49,070 bases of DNA from Candidatus Onthomonas avicola (lineage in GTDB: Bacteria; Bacillota; Clostridia; Oscillospirales; Oscillospiraceae), in NCBI GenBank assembly GCA_018710845.1, contig DVJB01000016.1, positions 1 to 49,070 of the forward strand. The letters are read 5' to 3'. Under the pieces are notes generated by a model. The model was not told the DNA's origin. It worked only from the letters and a program-made list of their open reading frames with translations, and made no database searches. Positions 15,518 through 24,710 of this stretch are shown in pieces. Numbering within the stretch: the stretch's first letter is position 1; each line of letters opens with the position of its first letter. The position numbers and the translations under genes were made by a program.

Positions 15518-17773
15518 ATGAACAACTGGAAAGTCAAAGAGCCGCGTCAGGACCTGCGTTTTGAGATTGAGTTTACAAAGGCGTATCGGGACGCCGTCGC
15601 GGCGCATCAGCATCCGGCCGAGATTGAGCTGGCCTGCCTGCGGGCGCAGTACCCGGCCATCCTGATGCCGATTCAGGAGGAGGACGTGCTGGCAGGGCGC
15701 ATTCAGATGGGCCTGGTCGGCATGGGAATTCAGGGACAGACGGGGGGAACCGGCTACTATATCGACGAGCCCCGTGTGACCGAGGCGCTGGAGACGCAGA
15801 GCGGGAGCGCGAAATACCGGGAGGACCTGCACGACCTGCTCACATTTTGGAAGGGGCACTGCACCTACAACGTGGTGCTGGAAGAGACGCCCGCTGAGAT
15901 TCGCCGGGTCATCCCGACCGAGCAGTGGAAGACGCAGCCGGTCCCCGCCTCGCCCATCATCCGGATGGCCGGGGCCTATGTGGACTATGACCGTCTCCTG
16001 CGCGGCGGCATCTGCGGGCTGGAGGAGGAGGTCCGCACCGCCCGCGCCGCCGCGCAGCGGGAGGGGAGAGATGTCGTCATTTATGACTGCATGCTCGGCG
16101 CACTCGACCTGCTCCGGGATTGCTGCCGGTATTACCGGGACCAGGCGCAGCAGCTCTCGCGCGAGGCGAAGACACCGCGGCGCGCCAAGGAGATGTCCGA
16201 CCTGGCCAAGGCCCTGGAGCAGATCACCCTCCGTCCGCCGGAGAGCCTGCTCGAGGCGATGCAGCTGGCCTGGCTGTACTCCATGCTGGCCCAGCTGATC
16301 GAATTCGGGCGGATGGACGAATATCTGGGCGATTTTTACTGTCACGATATCGACTGCGGCGTCATCACCGAGGCAGAGGCGCTGAAGATGGTCCAGTCGT
16401 TCTACCGGCTGGTGGACCATCTGGACTGCGAGACGGACGGCCGGGTCATCGTCGGCGGCTATGGCCGGCGCAACCCGGAAAACGCCGACCGGTTCTGCCT
16501 GGTGGCGATCGAGGCCTGCCGGACGGTGCGCGAGATTCTGCCGCAGTTCACCCTGCGCTTCCACGCGGGGACGCCGAAGGAGATCTGGGAGGCCTCCATG
16601 CGCTGCATCGGGGAGGGACGGACCTATCCCCTGCTGTACAATGACGACGTGCTGGTGCCCGGGGTGATGGAGGCGTTTCATGTGGAGCGCGCGCTGGCCG
16701 AGCGATATATGCCGCTCGGCTGCGGGGAGATTGAGTTTGACCACTACAGCTTCGGCTCTCCGAACGGCTCGGTCAACACCCTCAAGATCCTGGAGCTGGC
16801 GATCCGGGGCGGCTATGACCCCATTGCGCACAAATACCTCTCCATTCCGACCACGCCGCTGGTGGAGTGCGAGACCTATGAGCAGTTTGTGGAGAACTAC
16901 AAGACCCAGCTGCACTACTTCATCTCCACGCAGGCAAAATATGAGAAGTACCTGTATGAGGCTATCGGCTCGCGTCACCCCTTCCTGCTTGTCAGCATGC
17001 TCTACGACGGCGTGATTGAGAAGGGACGCGGACTGCTCGACGGCGGCTGCGCCTATCTGGCGGGGACCATGGAGCTGTATGGAAATGTCAATGTGGCAAA
17101 CAGCCTCGCGGCCATTAAGCGGTGCGTGTTTGAGACCGGGCAGCTCACCAAACAGGAGCTGGTCGCGGCACTGGACGACAATTTCTACCGGCATGACCGT
17201 GTCCGCAAGCTGCTGATGGACTGCCCGAAGTACGGCAACGACGACGACTACGTGGACGGCATCTTTGTCCGCCTGCACAACTACCTGTGCGCGACCACCG
17301 CGGCGCAGGCGGAAAAGGTCGAACTGAAGAGCTACCTGAGCGTGACGATCAACAACAAGCAAAACACCACCCTCGGCCGCTGGGTGGGGGCGACGCCGGA
17401 CGGGCGCAAGGCGGGCACGCCGATGGCAAACGCTAACAACCCCGCCGCCGGGACAGACCACAACGGGCTGACCGCCATGCTCAACTCCATTTTGAAGCCG
17501 AGCCATGCCAACCACGCCGGCATGGTGCAGAATATGCGCTTTACCCGCGAGACCTGGAACGACCCCAAGATCCAGCAGCTGCTGCGCGAGTACTTCCAGC
17601 GCGGCGGCGCGCACGCAATGATCACCGTGGTGGGCCGGGACGACCTGAAAAACGCGATGGAGCGCCCGGAGGAATACAAGGACCTGATTGTCCGTCTGGG
17701 CGGCCTGAGCCTGCGTTATGTGGAGTTGAATAAGGATGTGCAGCAGGAAATCTATGACCGCACCACTTACTGA
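15518..17773 (+). CDS. Glycyl radical enzyme 1 (PFL-like, unassigned class)
   Basis: This 751-residue glycyl radical enzyme has the PFL-fold barrel. The catalytic thiyl residue is Cys402 in MPLGCGEIEFDHYS, with Glu404 at the +2 position used as base in eliminating GREs. The C-terminal radical loop is IVRLGGLSLRYVEL, with Gly729 aligned to the radical glycine. The usual RVxGYS is changed to RLGGLS. ATPDGRKAG and YGNDDDYVD are common GRE segments. The start ATG 15518 (GAGG 9 nt upstream) matches the paralogue at 30365 in sequence (MN-x-x-KVK). It is oxygen-sensitive and needs the activase that overlaps its end by 20 nt. PFL itself is excluded by the lack of its paired cysteines. The substrate is unknown, and a sugar or polyol derivative is inferred from neighbours. 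Confidence 0.9.
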   Translation: MNNWKVKEPRQDLRFEIEFTKAYRDAVAAHQHPAEIELACLRAQYPAILMPIQEEDVLAGRIQMGLVGMGIQGQTGGTGYYIDEPRVTEALETQSGSAKYREDLHDLLTFWKGHCTYNVVLEETPAEIRRVIPTEQWKTQPVPASPIIRMAGAYVDYDRLLRGGICGLEEEVRTARAAAQREGRDVVIYDCMLGALDLLRDCCRYYRDQAQQLSREAKTPRRAKEMSDLAKALEQITLRPPESLLEAMQLAWLYSMLAQLIEFGRMDEYLGDFYCHDIDCGVITEAEALKMVQSFYRLVDHLDCETDGRVIVGGYGRRNPENADRFCLVAIEACRTVREILPQFTLRFHAGTPKEIWEASMRCIGEGRTYPLLYNDDVLVPGVMEAFHVERALAERYMPLGCGEIEFDHYSFGSPNGSVNTLKILELAIRGGYDPIAHKYLSIPTTPLVECETYEQFVENYKTQLHYFISTQAKYEKYLYEAIGSRHPFLLVSMLYDGVIEKGRGLLDGGCAYLAGTMELYGNVNVANSLAAIKRCVFETGQLTKQELVAALDDNFYRHDRVRKLLMDCPKYGNDDDYVDGIFVRLHNYLCATTAAQAEKVELKSYLSVTINNKQNTTLGRWVGATPDGRKAGTPMANANNPAAGTDHNGLTAMLNSILKPSHANHAGMVQNMRFTRETWNDPKIQQLLREYFQRGGAHAMITVVGRDDLKNAMERPEEYKDLIVRLGGLSLRYVELNKDVQQEIYDRTTY

Positions 17774-18686
17774 CCGCTCCGGCCGGGCGCTGGTGTTCAA
17801 TATCCAGCGCGCCTGTATCCACGACGGGCCGGGGCTGCGCACGACCATCTTTTTTAAGGGGTGCCCGCTGCGCTGCATCTGGTGCCACAACCCGGAATCG
17901 CGCGCGCCGGTGCCGCAGCTCTCCTTTCAGGCGGACTTTTGCAGCGGCTGCCTGGCCTGCGTCGCGGCCTGCCCGAACGGCGCGCAGCGCGCGGTCCGGA
18001 CGGAGCAGGGCGTGATGCATACCGTGGATTTTGCGCGCTGCACCGCCTGCGGGGCCTGTACGGAGGTGTGCTGCTATGACGCGCTGTCCATCTCCGGGAC
18101 CTGGTATACGCCGCAGGAGCTGGTCCAGGCGCTGGAGCCGGACCGCGCGTGGATCCGGGACGGCGGGGTGACCCTCTCCGGCGGAGAGCCGATGGCGCAG
18201 TTTGACTTTCTCATGGCGTTTTTGCCGGAGCTGAAGGGGACGCATGTGGCGCTGGAGACCTGCGGATATGCGCCGACAGAACATTATGCGCGCATAGACC
18301 CCTATGTGGACCTGTATCTGTTTGACTACAAGGTGAGCGACCCGGAGAAACACCGCACGCTGTGCGGAACGGACAACCGGCTGATCCTGGAAAACCTCGA
18401 TTTCCTGTGCCGCCGGGGGGCGAAGGTGATTTTGCGCCTGCCGCTGATTCCGGGCGTCAACGACGACGAGGGGCATCTGCGCACGGTGGCGGAGCTGATC
18501 GAGCGCTATCCCGCGATCATCCGCGGGGAGATTCTCCCCTATCACAGTTTTGGAAAGGGGAAGGCGGCCGCGCATGGGCTGGACTATCCCCTGGGCGATC
18601 TGCCGGACGCGGACAAGGGAAAGGGGGAGGAATATCGGCAGCGGATTGCGCGCTGGGGAACGGATCGCATTATTGTAGCACAGTGA
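17754..18686 (+). CDS. Glycyl radical enzyme activase 1 (radical SAM)
   Basis: This 310-residue radical SAM protein generates the glycyl radical on GRE1. The SAM-cluster motif CxxxCxxC is Cys37, Cys41 and Cys44 (FFKGCPLRCIWCHNPE). A ferredoxin-like insert with two further 4Fe-4S motifs follows (CSGCLACVAACP and CTACGACTEVC), as in activases of dehydratase-type GREs rather than in PFL activase. GGVTLSGGEPM and LFDYKVSDPEKH are family signatures. The ATG at 17754 lies inside the end of GRE1 with AGGA 6 nt upstream, giving tight coupling. An ATG at 17736 is a less likely start. Confidence 0.93.
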   Translation: MTAPLTDRSGRALVFNIQRACIHDGPGLRTTIFFKGCPLRCIWCHNPESRAPVPQLSFQADFCSGCLACVAACPNGAQRAVRTEQGVMHTVDFARCTACGACTEVCCYDALSISGTWYTPQELVQALEPDRAWIRDGGVTLSGGEPMAQFDFLMAFLPELKGTHVALETCGYAPTEHYARIDPYVDLYLFDYKVSDPEKHRTLCGTDNRLILENLDFLCRRGAKVILRLPLIPGVNDDEGHLRTVAELIERYPAIIRGEILPYHSFGKGKAAAHGLDYPLGDLPDADKGKGEEYRQRIARWGTDRIIVAQ

Positions 18687-18721
18687 GAAAAGATATCAGA
18701 AGACGGAATGAGGGAAAGAAC

Positions 18722-19732
18722 ATGGAATCAAAGAATATTGTTTTTCCGCAGCGCGGGGAAGTGGCCCTGCTCTCACAGCCCATCGACCCGCCGGGACCGC
18801 GGGAGATTCAGTGCCGGGCGGAGGTCTCGCTCATCAGCATCGGGACGGAGCTGCGCTGCCTGCACGGCAGGCCGCAGGAGGGCACCAGCTGGAGCGGCTG
18901 GGTCAAATATCCCTTCCTGCCGGGCTACAGCATGGCGGCCACCGTGGTCGCCGTGGGCGCTGACGTGACGGAGTACCAAGTGGGCGACCGGGTTGCCGCG
19001 TTTCAGGAGCATACCCAATTCTTTAACGAGCCGGTGGACAACAACAAATTCCTCCACAAGATTCCCGACGGGATCGCGTTTGAAGAGGCGGCCTGGATGG
19101 GCATCGGCGGCTGCATCACCCAGACCTGCGCGCGGCGCAGCGAGCTGCACCTAGGCGAGTCCGTGGGTATCATCGGACTGGGCATGCTGGGCCAGATGAT
19201 CACGCAGTATATCCGCCTGATGGGCGCGGATGAGATCATCGCCATCGACGCCAATGCGAGCCGTCTGGAGATGGCCCGCCGGCATGGCGCGGACCACACC
19301 CTGTGTATGTATGCCCAGGACGCCATTGCCGAGGTCCGGCGCCTCACGGGCGGCCGGATGCTGGACGTGGTGTACGACGTCACCGGCCTGCCGCAGGTCC
19401 TCGCCAGCGCCTGCCAGATGGCCCGGAAGCAGGGGCGGATCATGGTGTCCGGAGATACCACCCGGACGGAGGCGCAGGCCGTGGGGCCGAACTTCCTGAA
19501 GGATTCGCTGAATATCTACGCCACCCACGCCGACAACGGCGCGGATGAGCGGTACTGGAACAAGCTGCGCATGGCGGACCTTTTCTACCGCTGCATCCTG
19601 CGCGGACGCATGGAGGTCAAGAGCATGAACACGGCCTGGTTCTCGCCGGCCGAGGCCCCGGAGGTCTACCGCTGGCTGCATGAGGACAAGCCGGACGCCA
19701 TGGGCGTGCTCTTTGACTGGACCAAGCTGTGA
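18722..19732 (+). CDS. MDR-family (zinc-type) alcohol dehydrogenase-like oxidoreductase
   Basis: This 336-residue medium-chain dehydrogenase/reductase has an N-terminal GroES-like domain (SLISIGTELRCLHG, GYSMAATVVAVGADV, YQVGDRVAAF) and a Rossmann fold (VGIIGLGMLGQM near residues 145-156, then IIAIDANASRLE). The cluster of four cysteines that binds structural zinc is absent, and the usual catalytic Cys-His pair is not obvious. It therefore resembles the BchC/threonine-dehydrogenase-like branch often found in sugar gene clusters. It probably oxidises or reduces a secondary hydroxyl of the pathway intermediate with NAD(P). The start ATG 18722 follows GAGGGAAAG. It lies 35 nt after activase 1. 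Confidence 0.85.
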   Translation: MESKNIVFPQRGEVALLSQPIDPPGPREIQCRAEVSLISIGTELRCLHGRPQEGTSWSGWVKYPFLPGYSMAATVVAVGADVTEYQVGDRVAAFQEHTQFFNEPVDNNKFLHKIPDGIAFEEAAWMGIGGCITQTCARRSELHLGESVGIIGLGMLGQMITQYIRLMGADEIIAIDANASRLEMARRHGADHTLCMYAQDAIAEVRRLTGGRMLDVVYDVTGLPQVLASACQMARKQGRIMVSGDTTRTEAQAVGPNFLKDSLNIYATHADNGADERYWNKLRMADLFYRCILRGRMEVKSMNTAWFSPAEAPEVYRWLHEDKPDAMGVLFDWTKL

Positions 19733-19742
19733 GGAGGAACGG

Positions 19743-20825
19743 ATGTCTCGAACATGGAAAATCGGCCTGATCGGCCTGGGCGCCATTGCCGGGCGCCACT
19801 ATGACGCGTTTTCCAAGCTGGAAAACGCCCGGGTCACAGCCCTGTGCACCCGCTCGGAGAAAAACCTGAAGGAGCACTGCCGCAAATGGGGCGTTGAGGC
19901 CGGCTATACCGACTACCGCCGGATGATAGAGGAGGCGGACATCGACGCGGTGGTGCTCACGCTGCCGCCCTATCTGCACCGCGAGGTCGCGCTGCTGGCC
20001 ATGGAGCACAAAAAGCATGTCTTCTGCGAAAAGCCGCCCGCACTCACCGCGGCCGAGGCGGAGGAGATGATGCAGTGCGCGCGGGAGAACGGCGTGCTGC
20101 TGATGTACGGCTTTATGTTCCGCTTTTCCAGAAAGCACAATCTCGGCCGGGAGATCATCCAGTCCGGCGTTCTGGGGGATATCCTCCTCATTCGGGAGGA
20201 GACCATCCGGCGCAACGCCTGCGCGGCGGGCTGGTTTGGACAGCGCGACCTGGCCGGCGGCGGACCGGTCATCGACATCGGCTCGCACTGTCTGGACCTG
20301 GCGCGCTATATGATGGGCAATGAGCCGGTGCCGGTGCGCGCCTACGCCCGGACGTTTGCGCCCTGCGAGAACCTGCAGAACCTGAAGGACTACCAGCACG
20401 GCTGGCCGACCTTCCTCTCCGACGCCGCGCCGGAATGCCGCTATGACGTGGAGGAGATGGGGGTGGCCATGATCCGCTACTCCAACGGCGCGGAGCTGCT
20501 GCTCGTGCTCTCCAACGCCAGCCATATCAAAGAGGACAAGAAGGTGATCGAGTTCATCGGCACCAAGGGCGGCCTGAGCGTGGACCCGGAGCTGGAGGTG
20601 CACACGGTGATCGAACACCGCCTGTTTAACATGCAGCCGGTGGTGGACTGCGCCTCCTTTGACTACCAGGGCTCGATTGACGCCGAGTGCGCGCACTTTG
20701 TCGACTGCCTCGAGAACGGGACCGCCTGCCGGGCGGATGCGCGGGACGGCTGGATTCTGATGAAGCTGATTGACGCGCTGTACGAGTCTGCCAGGACTGG
20801 ACAGGCGGTGGACATTTCCTACTGA
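19743..20825 (+). CDS. Gfo/Idh/MocA-family oxidoreductase 1
   Basis: This 360-residue sugar oxidoreductase has an N-terminal Rossmann fold (IGLIGLGAIAGRHYDAF, residues 6-22), the EKP motif as VFCEKPPALTAAEAEEM near residues 97-113, and the C-terminal alpha/beta substrate domain with GGGPVIDIGSHCLDL, in which His is a typical catalytic or binding residue. Members oxidise or reduce hydroxyls of cyclic sugars, inositols and glycosides with NAD(P). The start ATG 19743 has GAGGAGG just upstream, and the gene follows the MDR gene by 10 nt. Together with the TIM barrel and cupin further on, it could form a 3-keto-sugar route. The exact substrate is unknown. Confidence 0.88.
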   Translation: MSRTWKIGLIGLGAIAGRHYDAFSKLENARVTALCTRSEKNLKEHCRKWGVEAGYTDYRRMIEEADIDAVVLTLPPYLHREVALLAMEHKKHVFCEKPPALTAAEAEEMMQCARENGVLLMYGFMFRFSRKHNLGREIIQSGVLGDILLIREETIRRNACAAGWFGQRDLAGGGPVIDIGSHCLDLARYMMGNEPVPVRAYARTFAPCENLQNLKDYQHGWPTFLSDAAPECRYDVEEMGVAMIRYSNGAELLLVLSNASHIKEDKKVIEFIGTKGGLSVDPELEVHTVIEHRLFNMQPVVDCASFDYQGSIDAECAHFVDCLENGTACRADARDGWILMKLIDALYESARTGQAVDISY

Positions 20826-20844
20826 CCGGAGAGGAGGCAGCGCC

Positions 20845-22956
20845 ATGTATGACCCCGGACGGCACGCCTGGCTGCGGCAAAGGATCTATGAAAACGACGA
20901 CCAGGCCTGCTTTATTGAGCGCGAGCGCATTCTCCAGCGGCTGGACCGGACCTATTGCGGCTATCACGCCTATGACCGGGAGGCGAAGATCTTCTCCGAC
21001 CTGCTCGACGGCGTGAGCACGCCGGTGGACGGACATGACGTCATCGCCGGCCGGGTGCTGGAGGCCAGGCCGGACCCCGGGATGGGGCAGGCGCAGCGCC
21101 TGCGCTACCGGTACGGCGAGGAGGCCTGCCTGCGCGACTACCCGCAGGACACCTCGGTCACCTTTCCCAGTCCGCTGCTGTACTCCTTTGGACATATGAC
21201 CTATGACTGGGAGAAGCTGCTGGGCTGCGGCTACCGGGGCATTCTGGAGGAGATCGAGCAGGCGGCGGCCCGGCGCGGGGACCCGGAGTCCCTGCTCTAC
21301 CGCGACAACGCCCGACGGATCGTCGGCGCGGTCCGGCGCTACGCCGGGCGCTATGCCGCGGCCGCGCGCGAGGCGGGGAACGAACAGGCGGCGCAGGCGC
21401 TCTCCCGTGTGCCCTATGAGCCGGCCTGGGACCTCTACTCCGCCCTCTCGGCCATCTGGCTGGTGCATATGATCGCCAGCTGCTATGAGGGCGCGCGCGA
21501 TTTCGGATTTGGACGGTTTGACCAATATCTCTATCCCTACTACCGCCGGTCGCGGGAGGCGGGCATGAGCCGGGAGGAGGCGGTGGACCTGCTGTCCTAC
21601 TTCCTGCTCAAGCCCAACGAGATCTGCGGCAGGACGGTCTACAACGGGACCAGAAAGCCCACCCCCTGCCACACGAGCAAGCAATACCTCATTGTGGGCG
21701 GACCGGAGGTCAACGAGCTGTCGGAGGATGTGCTCCGGGCGGCGGCGCGCAACAACATGGCAGAGCCGGTGGTGACGGTGTTCTGGATGCGCGGACAGCC
21801 GGAGGCGTTTCACCAGTGCGTCTTTGAGACGATGAACACTGTGGCCGATAAGATGCAGGTCTATCACTTCGACCTGGTTCAAGAGGGTCTGCGCGACCGC
21901 GGCGTTCCCGAGCAATATATTCGGGAGCTGACCTATACCGGCTGCTGCAGCATGGAGTTCTCCCACCACAATACCAGAAATGAGTACTATCTCAACACCC
22001 CTCGGGTGCTCTGCGATCTGCTGGGCCTGCTCGAGGGGGGAGAGATGGCGGACTGCCGGAGCCTGGATGAGCTCTATGAGCGCTTTCAGGAGCGGTGCAC
22101 GGCCGCCATGCAGGATTACATCGACTATATCGTCCGGCTGTATGGAAAGGTCTACACCCGGCACAACGCGATCTTTGACGCGCTGCATGTGGCCAACTGC
22201 AACCGCGCCTGCCGCTACCCCGGCGAGGGAGGAGCCTTTCCGGTGCGGGTCTACAACGTGTTTCTGGCGGGGCTGGCCACGACGGCCGACTCCTTCCACG
22301 TCATAGACCGCCTGGTCTTCTGGGATAAGCGCTATACGCTCGGCCAGCTGCGCGAGATTCTGGCCGCCGACTATGCCGGGTATGAGGCGCTGCGCGCTGA
22401 AATTCTGGGGATGACCTTTTTCGGCAACGACGATGACGAGGCAGACGCCTATGCCGTGCGTACGGCAGGGGTGCTGCTGGACGCCTGTGACGCGGTCCGG
22501 ATTCCGGAGGAGACCTTCCTGATCGGCAGCTTCTACTGTCTCGACCGGAGCTACACCTATGGCCTGGAGCTGCCGGCGACGCCAAACGGGCGGCGTTTTG
22601 GGGAGTATATCAGTGAAAACCAATCCCCCTCCTACGGCGCCGCGCACAGCGGCGCGACCGCGGAGCTGCGCAGCCTGAGCAAGCTGCCCTTCCGCCGCAG
22701 CGGCGGAGGCGGGTACAATCTCACTCTCTCCCGCCGCCTGGAGACGGCCCAGCTGCGCGCGCTGATCGAGTCCTACTTTGAGATGGGAGGACTGCACGTG
22801 GGCATCACCTACGCCAACCGGGAGCAGCTGGAGGACGCGATGGAGCATCCGGAGCGCTATCCCGAGCTGACGGTGCGGCTGTATGGTTACAGTGAGTATT
22901 TCGTGAAAATGGACCGCTGGCAGCAGGAGGAATACCTGAAGCGGACAGCCTATTAG
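20845..22956 (+). CDS. Glycyl radical enzyme 2 (short, Cys-Cys active site)
   Basis: This 703-residue glycyl radical enzyme is divergent from GRE1 and GRE3 and shorter than most family members. The active-site region reads TYTGCCSMEFSHHN, with adjacent Cys367 and Cys368, an arrangement otherwise known from pyruvate formate-lyase. The Cys-x-Glu of eliminating GREs is not present in the normal register, although a Glu follows at +3 of the second cysteine. The radical loop TVRLYGYSEYF is conventional, with Gly681. The start ATG 20845 follows GAGGAGG. Its cognate activase lies 10 nt downstream. It may perform C-C cleavage rather than dehydration, but that is inference. Confidence 0.88.
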   Translation: MYDPGRHAWLRQRIYENDDQACFIERERILQRLDRTYCGYHAYDREAKIFSDLLDGVSTPVDGHDVIAGRVLEARPDPGMGQAQRLRYRYGEEACLRDYPQDTSVTFPSPLLYSFGHMTYDWEKLLGCGYRGILEEIEQAAARRGDPESLLYRDNARRIVGAVRRYAGRYAAAAREAGNEQAAQALSRVPYEPAWDLYSALSAIWLVHMIASCYEGARDFGFGRFDQYLYPYYRRSREAGMSREEAVDLLSYFLLKPNEICGRTVYNGTRKPTPCHTSKQYLIVGGPEVNELSEDVLRAAARNNMAEPVVTVFWMRGQPEAFHQCVFETMNTVADKMQVYHFDLVQEGLRDRGVPEQYIRELTYTGCCSMEFSHHNTRNEYYLNTPRVLCDLLGLLEGGEMADCRSLDELYERFQERCTAAMQDYIDYIVRLYGKVYTRHNAIFDALHVANCNRACRYPGEGGAFPVRVYNVFLAGLATTADSFHVIDRLVFWDKRYTLGQLREILAADYAGYEALRAEILGMTFFGNDDDEADAYAVRTAGVLLDACDAVRIPEETFLIGSFYCLDRSYTYGLELPATPNGRRFGEYISENQSPSYGAAHSGATAELRSLSKLPFRRSGGGGYNLTLSRRLETAQLRALIESYFEMGGLHVGITYANREQLEDAMEHPERYPELTVRLYGYSEYFVKMDRWQQEEYLKRTAY

Positions 22957-22966
22957 GAGGTGGCGC

Positions 22967-23881
22967 ATGGAGCGGGCGGCTGGCATGATCTTTGATATTC
23001 AGCGCTTTTGTCTGGACGACGGCCCGGGCATCCGCTCTACGGTCTTCTTGAAGGGCTGCCCGCTGCGCTGTCAGTGGTGTCACAACCCGGAGGGGTTGAC
23101 CCGGGAGCCGGCGCTCCTGTATGACGAGCGGCTGTGCAGCCGCTGCGGGGCCTGTGCGGCCGCCTGTCCGCGCGGATGCCACAGCGTCACGCCCGAGGGG
23201 GGCCACCGGCTGGAGCGCGGCCGCTGCATCGCCTGCGGCCGCTGCGTACAGGCCTGTCCCAATCGCGCGCTGGAGCTGGCCGGGCGGAGGCGGACCGTGG
23301 CGGAGGTGCTGGACGTCGTCTTGCGGGACCAGGTGTTTTACCGGCGCAGCGGCGGCGGGGTGACGGTTTCCGGGGGAGAGCCTCTCTTTCAGCCTGACTT
23401 TCTCCACAGCCTGCTCACGGAGCTGCACCGGCACGGCGTCCACACCTGCCTGGAGACCAGCGGATACGCCACCTGGACGGTGCTCGACCGGATCCGGCGG
23501 GAGACGGACCTGTTCCTGTTTGACATCAAGGAGACCGATCCCGACCGGCACCGGCAGGACACGGGGGTCCCGCTTCCCCCCATTTTGGACAACCTGGAGC
23601 GGCTGATGGACTGTGGGAGCAGGGTGATCCTGCGCTGCCCCCTCATCCCGCAGCACAACGCCAGAGACGGGCATTATATTGCCGTCGCCGCCCTGGCCAA
23701 TCGGCTGCCCGGCCTGGCCGGCATTGAGCTGGAACCCTATCACTCGCTGGGGCTGGCCAAGTGGCGCCGGACGGGACAAAATGCGCCCTATCACAACCCG
23801 AACGGCCTGCCGCCGGAGGAGGGAGAGCGGGCCGCCGAGATGATCCGGGCCGCGACAGCGGTCCCCGTGACGGTACATTAG
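22967..23881 (+). CDS. Glycyl radical enzyme activase 2 (radical SAM)
   Basis: This 304-residue activase has the SAM cluster motif at Cys31, Cys35 and Cys38 (LKGCPLRCQWCHNPE). The ferredoxin insert has two 4Fe-4S motifs (CSRCGACAAACP and CIACGRCVQACP). GGVTVSGGEP and LFLFDIKETDPDRH are family features. It is less similar to activases 1 and 3 than they are to each other, paralleling the divergence of GRE2. The start ATG 22967 has TAGGAGG 6 nt upstream, the first bases of which form the stop of GRE2. The cytoplasmic reductant would be flavodoxin or ferredoxin, neither of which is encoded here. Confidence 0.93.
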   Translation: MERAAGMIFDIQRFCLDDGPGIRSTVFLKGCPLRCQWCHNPEGLTREPALLYDERLCSRCGACAAACPRGCHSVTPEGGHRLERGRCIACGRCVQACPNRALELAGRRRTVAEVLDVVLRDQVFYRRSGGGVTVSGGEPLFQPDFLHSLLTELHRHGVHTCLETSGYATWTVLDRIRRETDLFLFDIKETDPDRHRQDTGVPLPPILDNLERLMDCGSRVILRCPLIPQHNARDGHYIAVAALANRLPGLAGIELEPYHSLGLAKWRRTGQNAPYHNPNGLPPEEGERAAEMIRAATAVPVTVH

Positions 23882-23903
23882 CGTACAGGAAAAGGAGATG
23901 CCG

Positions 23904-24710
23904 ATGGCAAAATTGGGACTGGCCATGATTACGGTCAACGCGGTTTTTCGCAACGACTACAGCAGGACGTTTCTGGAGCTGAGCAAGCTGGGCATCCGCG
24001 ACCTGGAGTTCAAGACATTTTTTGGCTATGAGCCCCGTCAGCTGCGCCGGGCGATGGACGAATATGGCATGCGTTCTCTGGCCTCTCACGAGCGCAAACG
24101 CGACCTGCGCGACCCGGAGCGCCTCAAGCGCCTGATGGATGACCAGGCGGTGCTGGGCACAAAATATATCGTCTACACCCTGGGCGCGGTGGACATCCAG
24201 TCCGAGATCGACGCCCTGATTGACGATCTGAACCGGGCCGGGCGCACGCTGCGGGAAAACGGCTTTCAGCTGCTCTACCACAACCATGCCCGGGAGTTTG
24301 AGCGGATGCCGGACGGGCAGCGGAAGATGGACTACATTTTGGACCGGGTGGACAGCCGCTACGCCAACCTGGAACTGGACGTGCTCTATCTCAACGCGGC
24401 CAACCACATCCCGGTGCGGGAGTATATGACTGCCCGGCGTGACCGCATTCGGATTGTACACCTCAAGGACGGGTATATCGACCCGCGCCGGACGGACAAA
24501 CAGGACGACTTTATGTGCGCCATCGCGCTGCCTGTGGGCGACGGTGTGGTGCAGATACAGGAGACGGTGGACTGTGTGATGGAACTCGGGATTCCCTGGC
24601 TGCTGATAGAAAACGAGGAGCCTTCTGCCGACTGTTTTCAGGAGGTACGCCAGGACCGGGACCGAATTTATCAACACTATCATTTCAGAGAGGAGGATGT
24701 ATGCGTATGA
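23904..24710 (+). CDS. Sugar phosphate isomerase/epimerase-like TIM barrel (IolE/xylose-isomerase-like)
   Basis: This 268-residue protein has the AP-endonuclease-2/xylose-isomerase-like TIM barrel. Probable metal and substrate residues lie in LLYHNHAREF, LELDVLY, IVHLKDG and LLIENEE, in the usual strand-end positions for the divalent-metal site. Relatives include inososose dehydratase IolE, 3-keto-sugar lyases and epimerases. The start ATG 23904 is preferred over ATG 23898 because AAGGAG then sits 6 nt upstream. Its end overlaps the cupin gene by 10 nt. Given the Gfo/Idh/MocA partner it might dehydrate or cleave a keto-sugar, which is inference. Confidence 0.85.
   Translation: MAKLGLAMITVNAVFRNDYSRTFLELSKLGIRDLEFKTFFGYEPRQLRRAMDEYGMRSLASHERKRDLRDPERLKRLMDDQAVLGTKYIVYTLGAVDIQSEIDALIDDLNRAGRTLRENGFQLLYHNHAREFERMPDGQRKMDYILDRVDSRYANLELDVLYLNAANHIPVREYMTARRDRIRIVHLKDGYIDPRRTDKQDDFMCAIALPVGDGVVQIQETVDCVMELGIPWLLIENEEPSADCFQEVRQDRDRIYQHYHFREEDVCV

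Noticed and set aside
15518-17773. GRE1 as pyruvate formate-lyase PflB
   Set aside because: It lacks the adjacent cysteines and the GYA radical loop, is associated with a double-ferredoxin activase and lies in a sugar cluster.
15518-17773. GREs as choline TMA-lyase, propanediol dehydratase or isethionate lyase of a microcompartment
   Set aside because: No shell proteins, aldehyde dehydrogenase, phosphotransacylase or signature GCVE motif are present.
15491-17890. 799-residue minus-strand open frame opposite GRE1, with similar long frames opposite GRE2 and GRE3
   Set aside because: They mirror the coding strand composition and recur opposite each GRE because the GREs are similar. There are no ribosome binding sites or domains.
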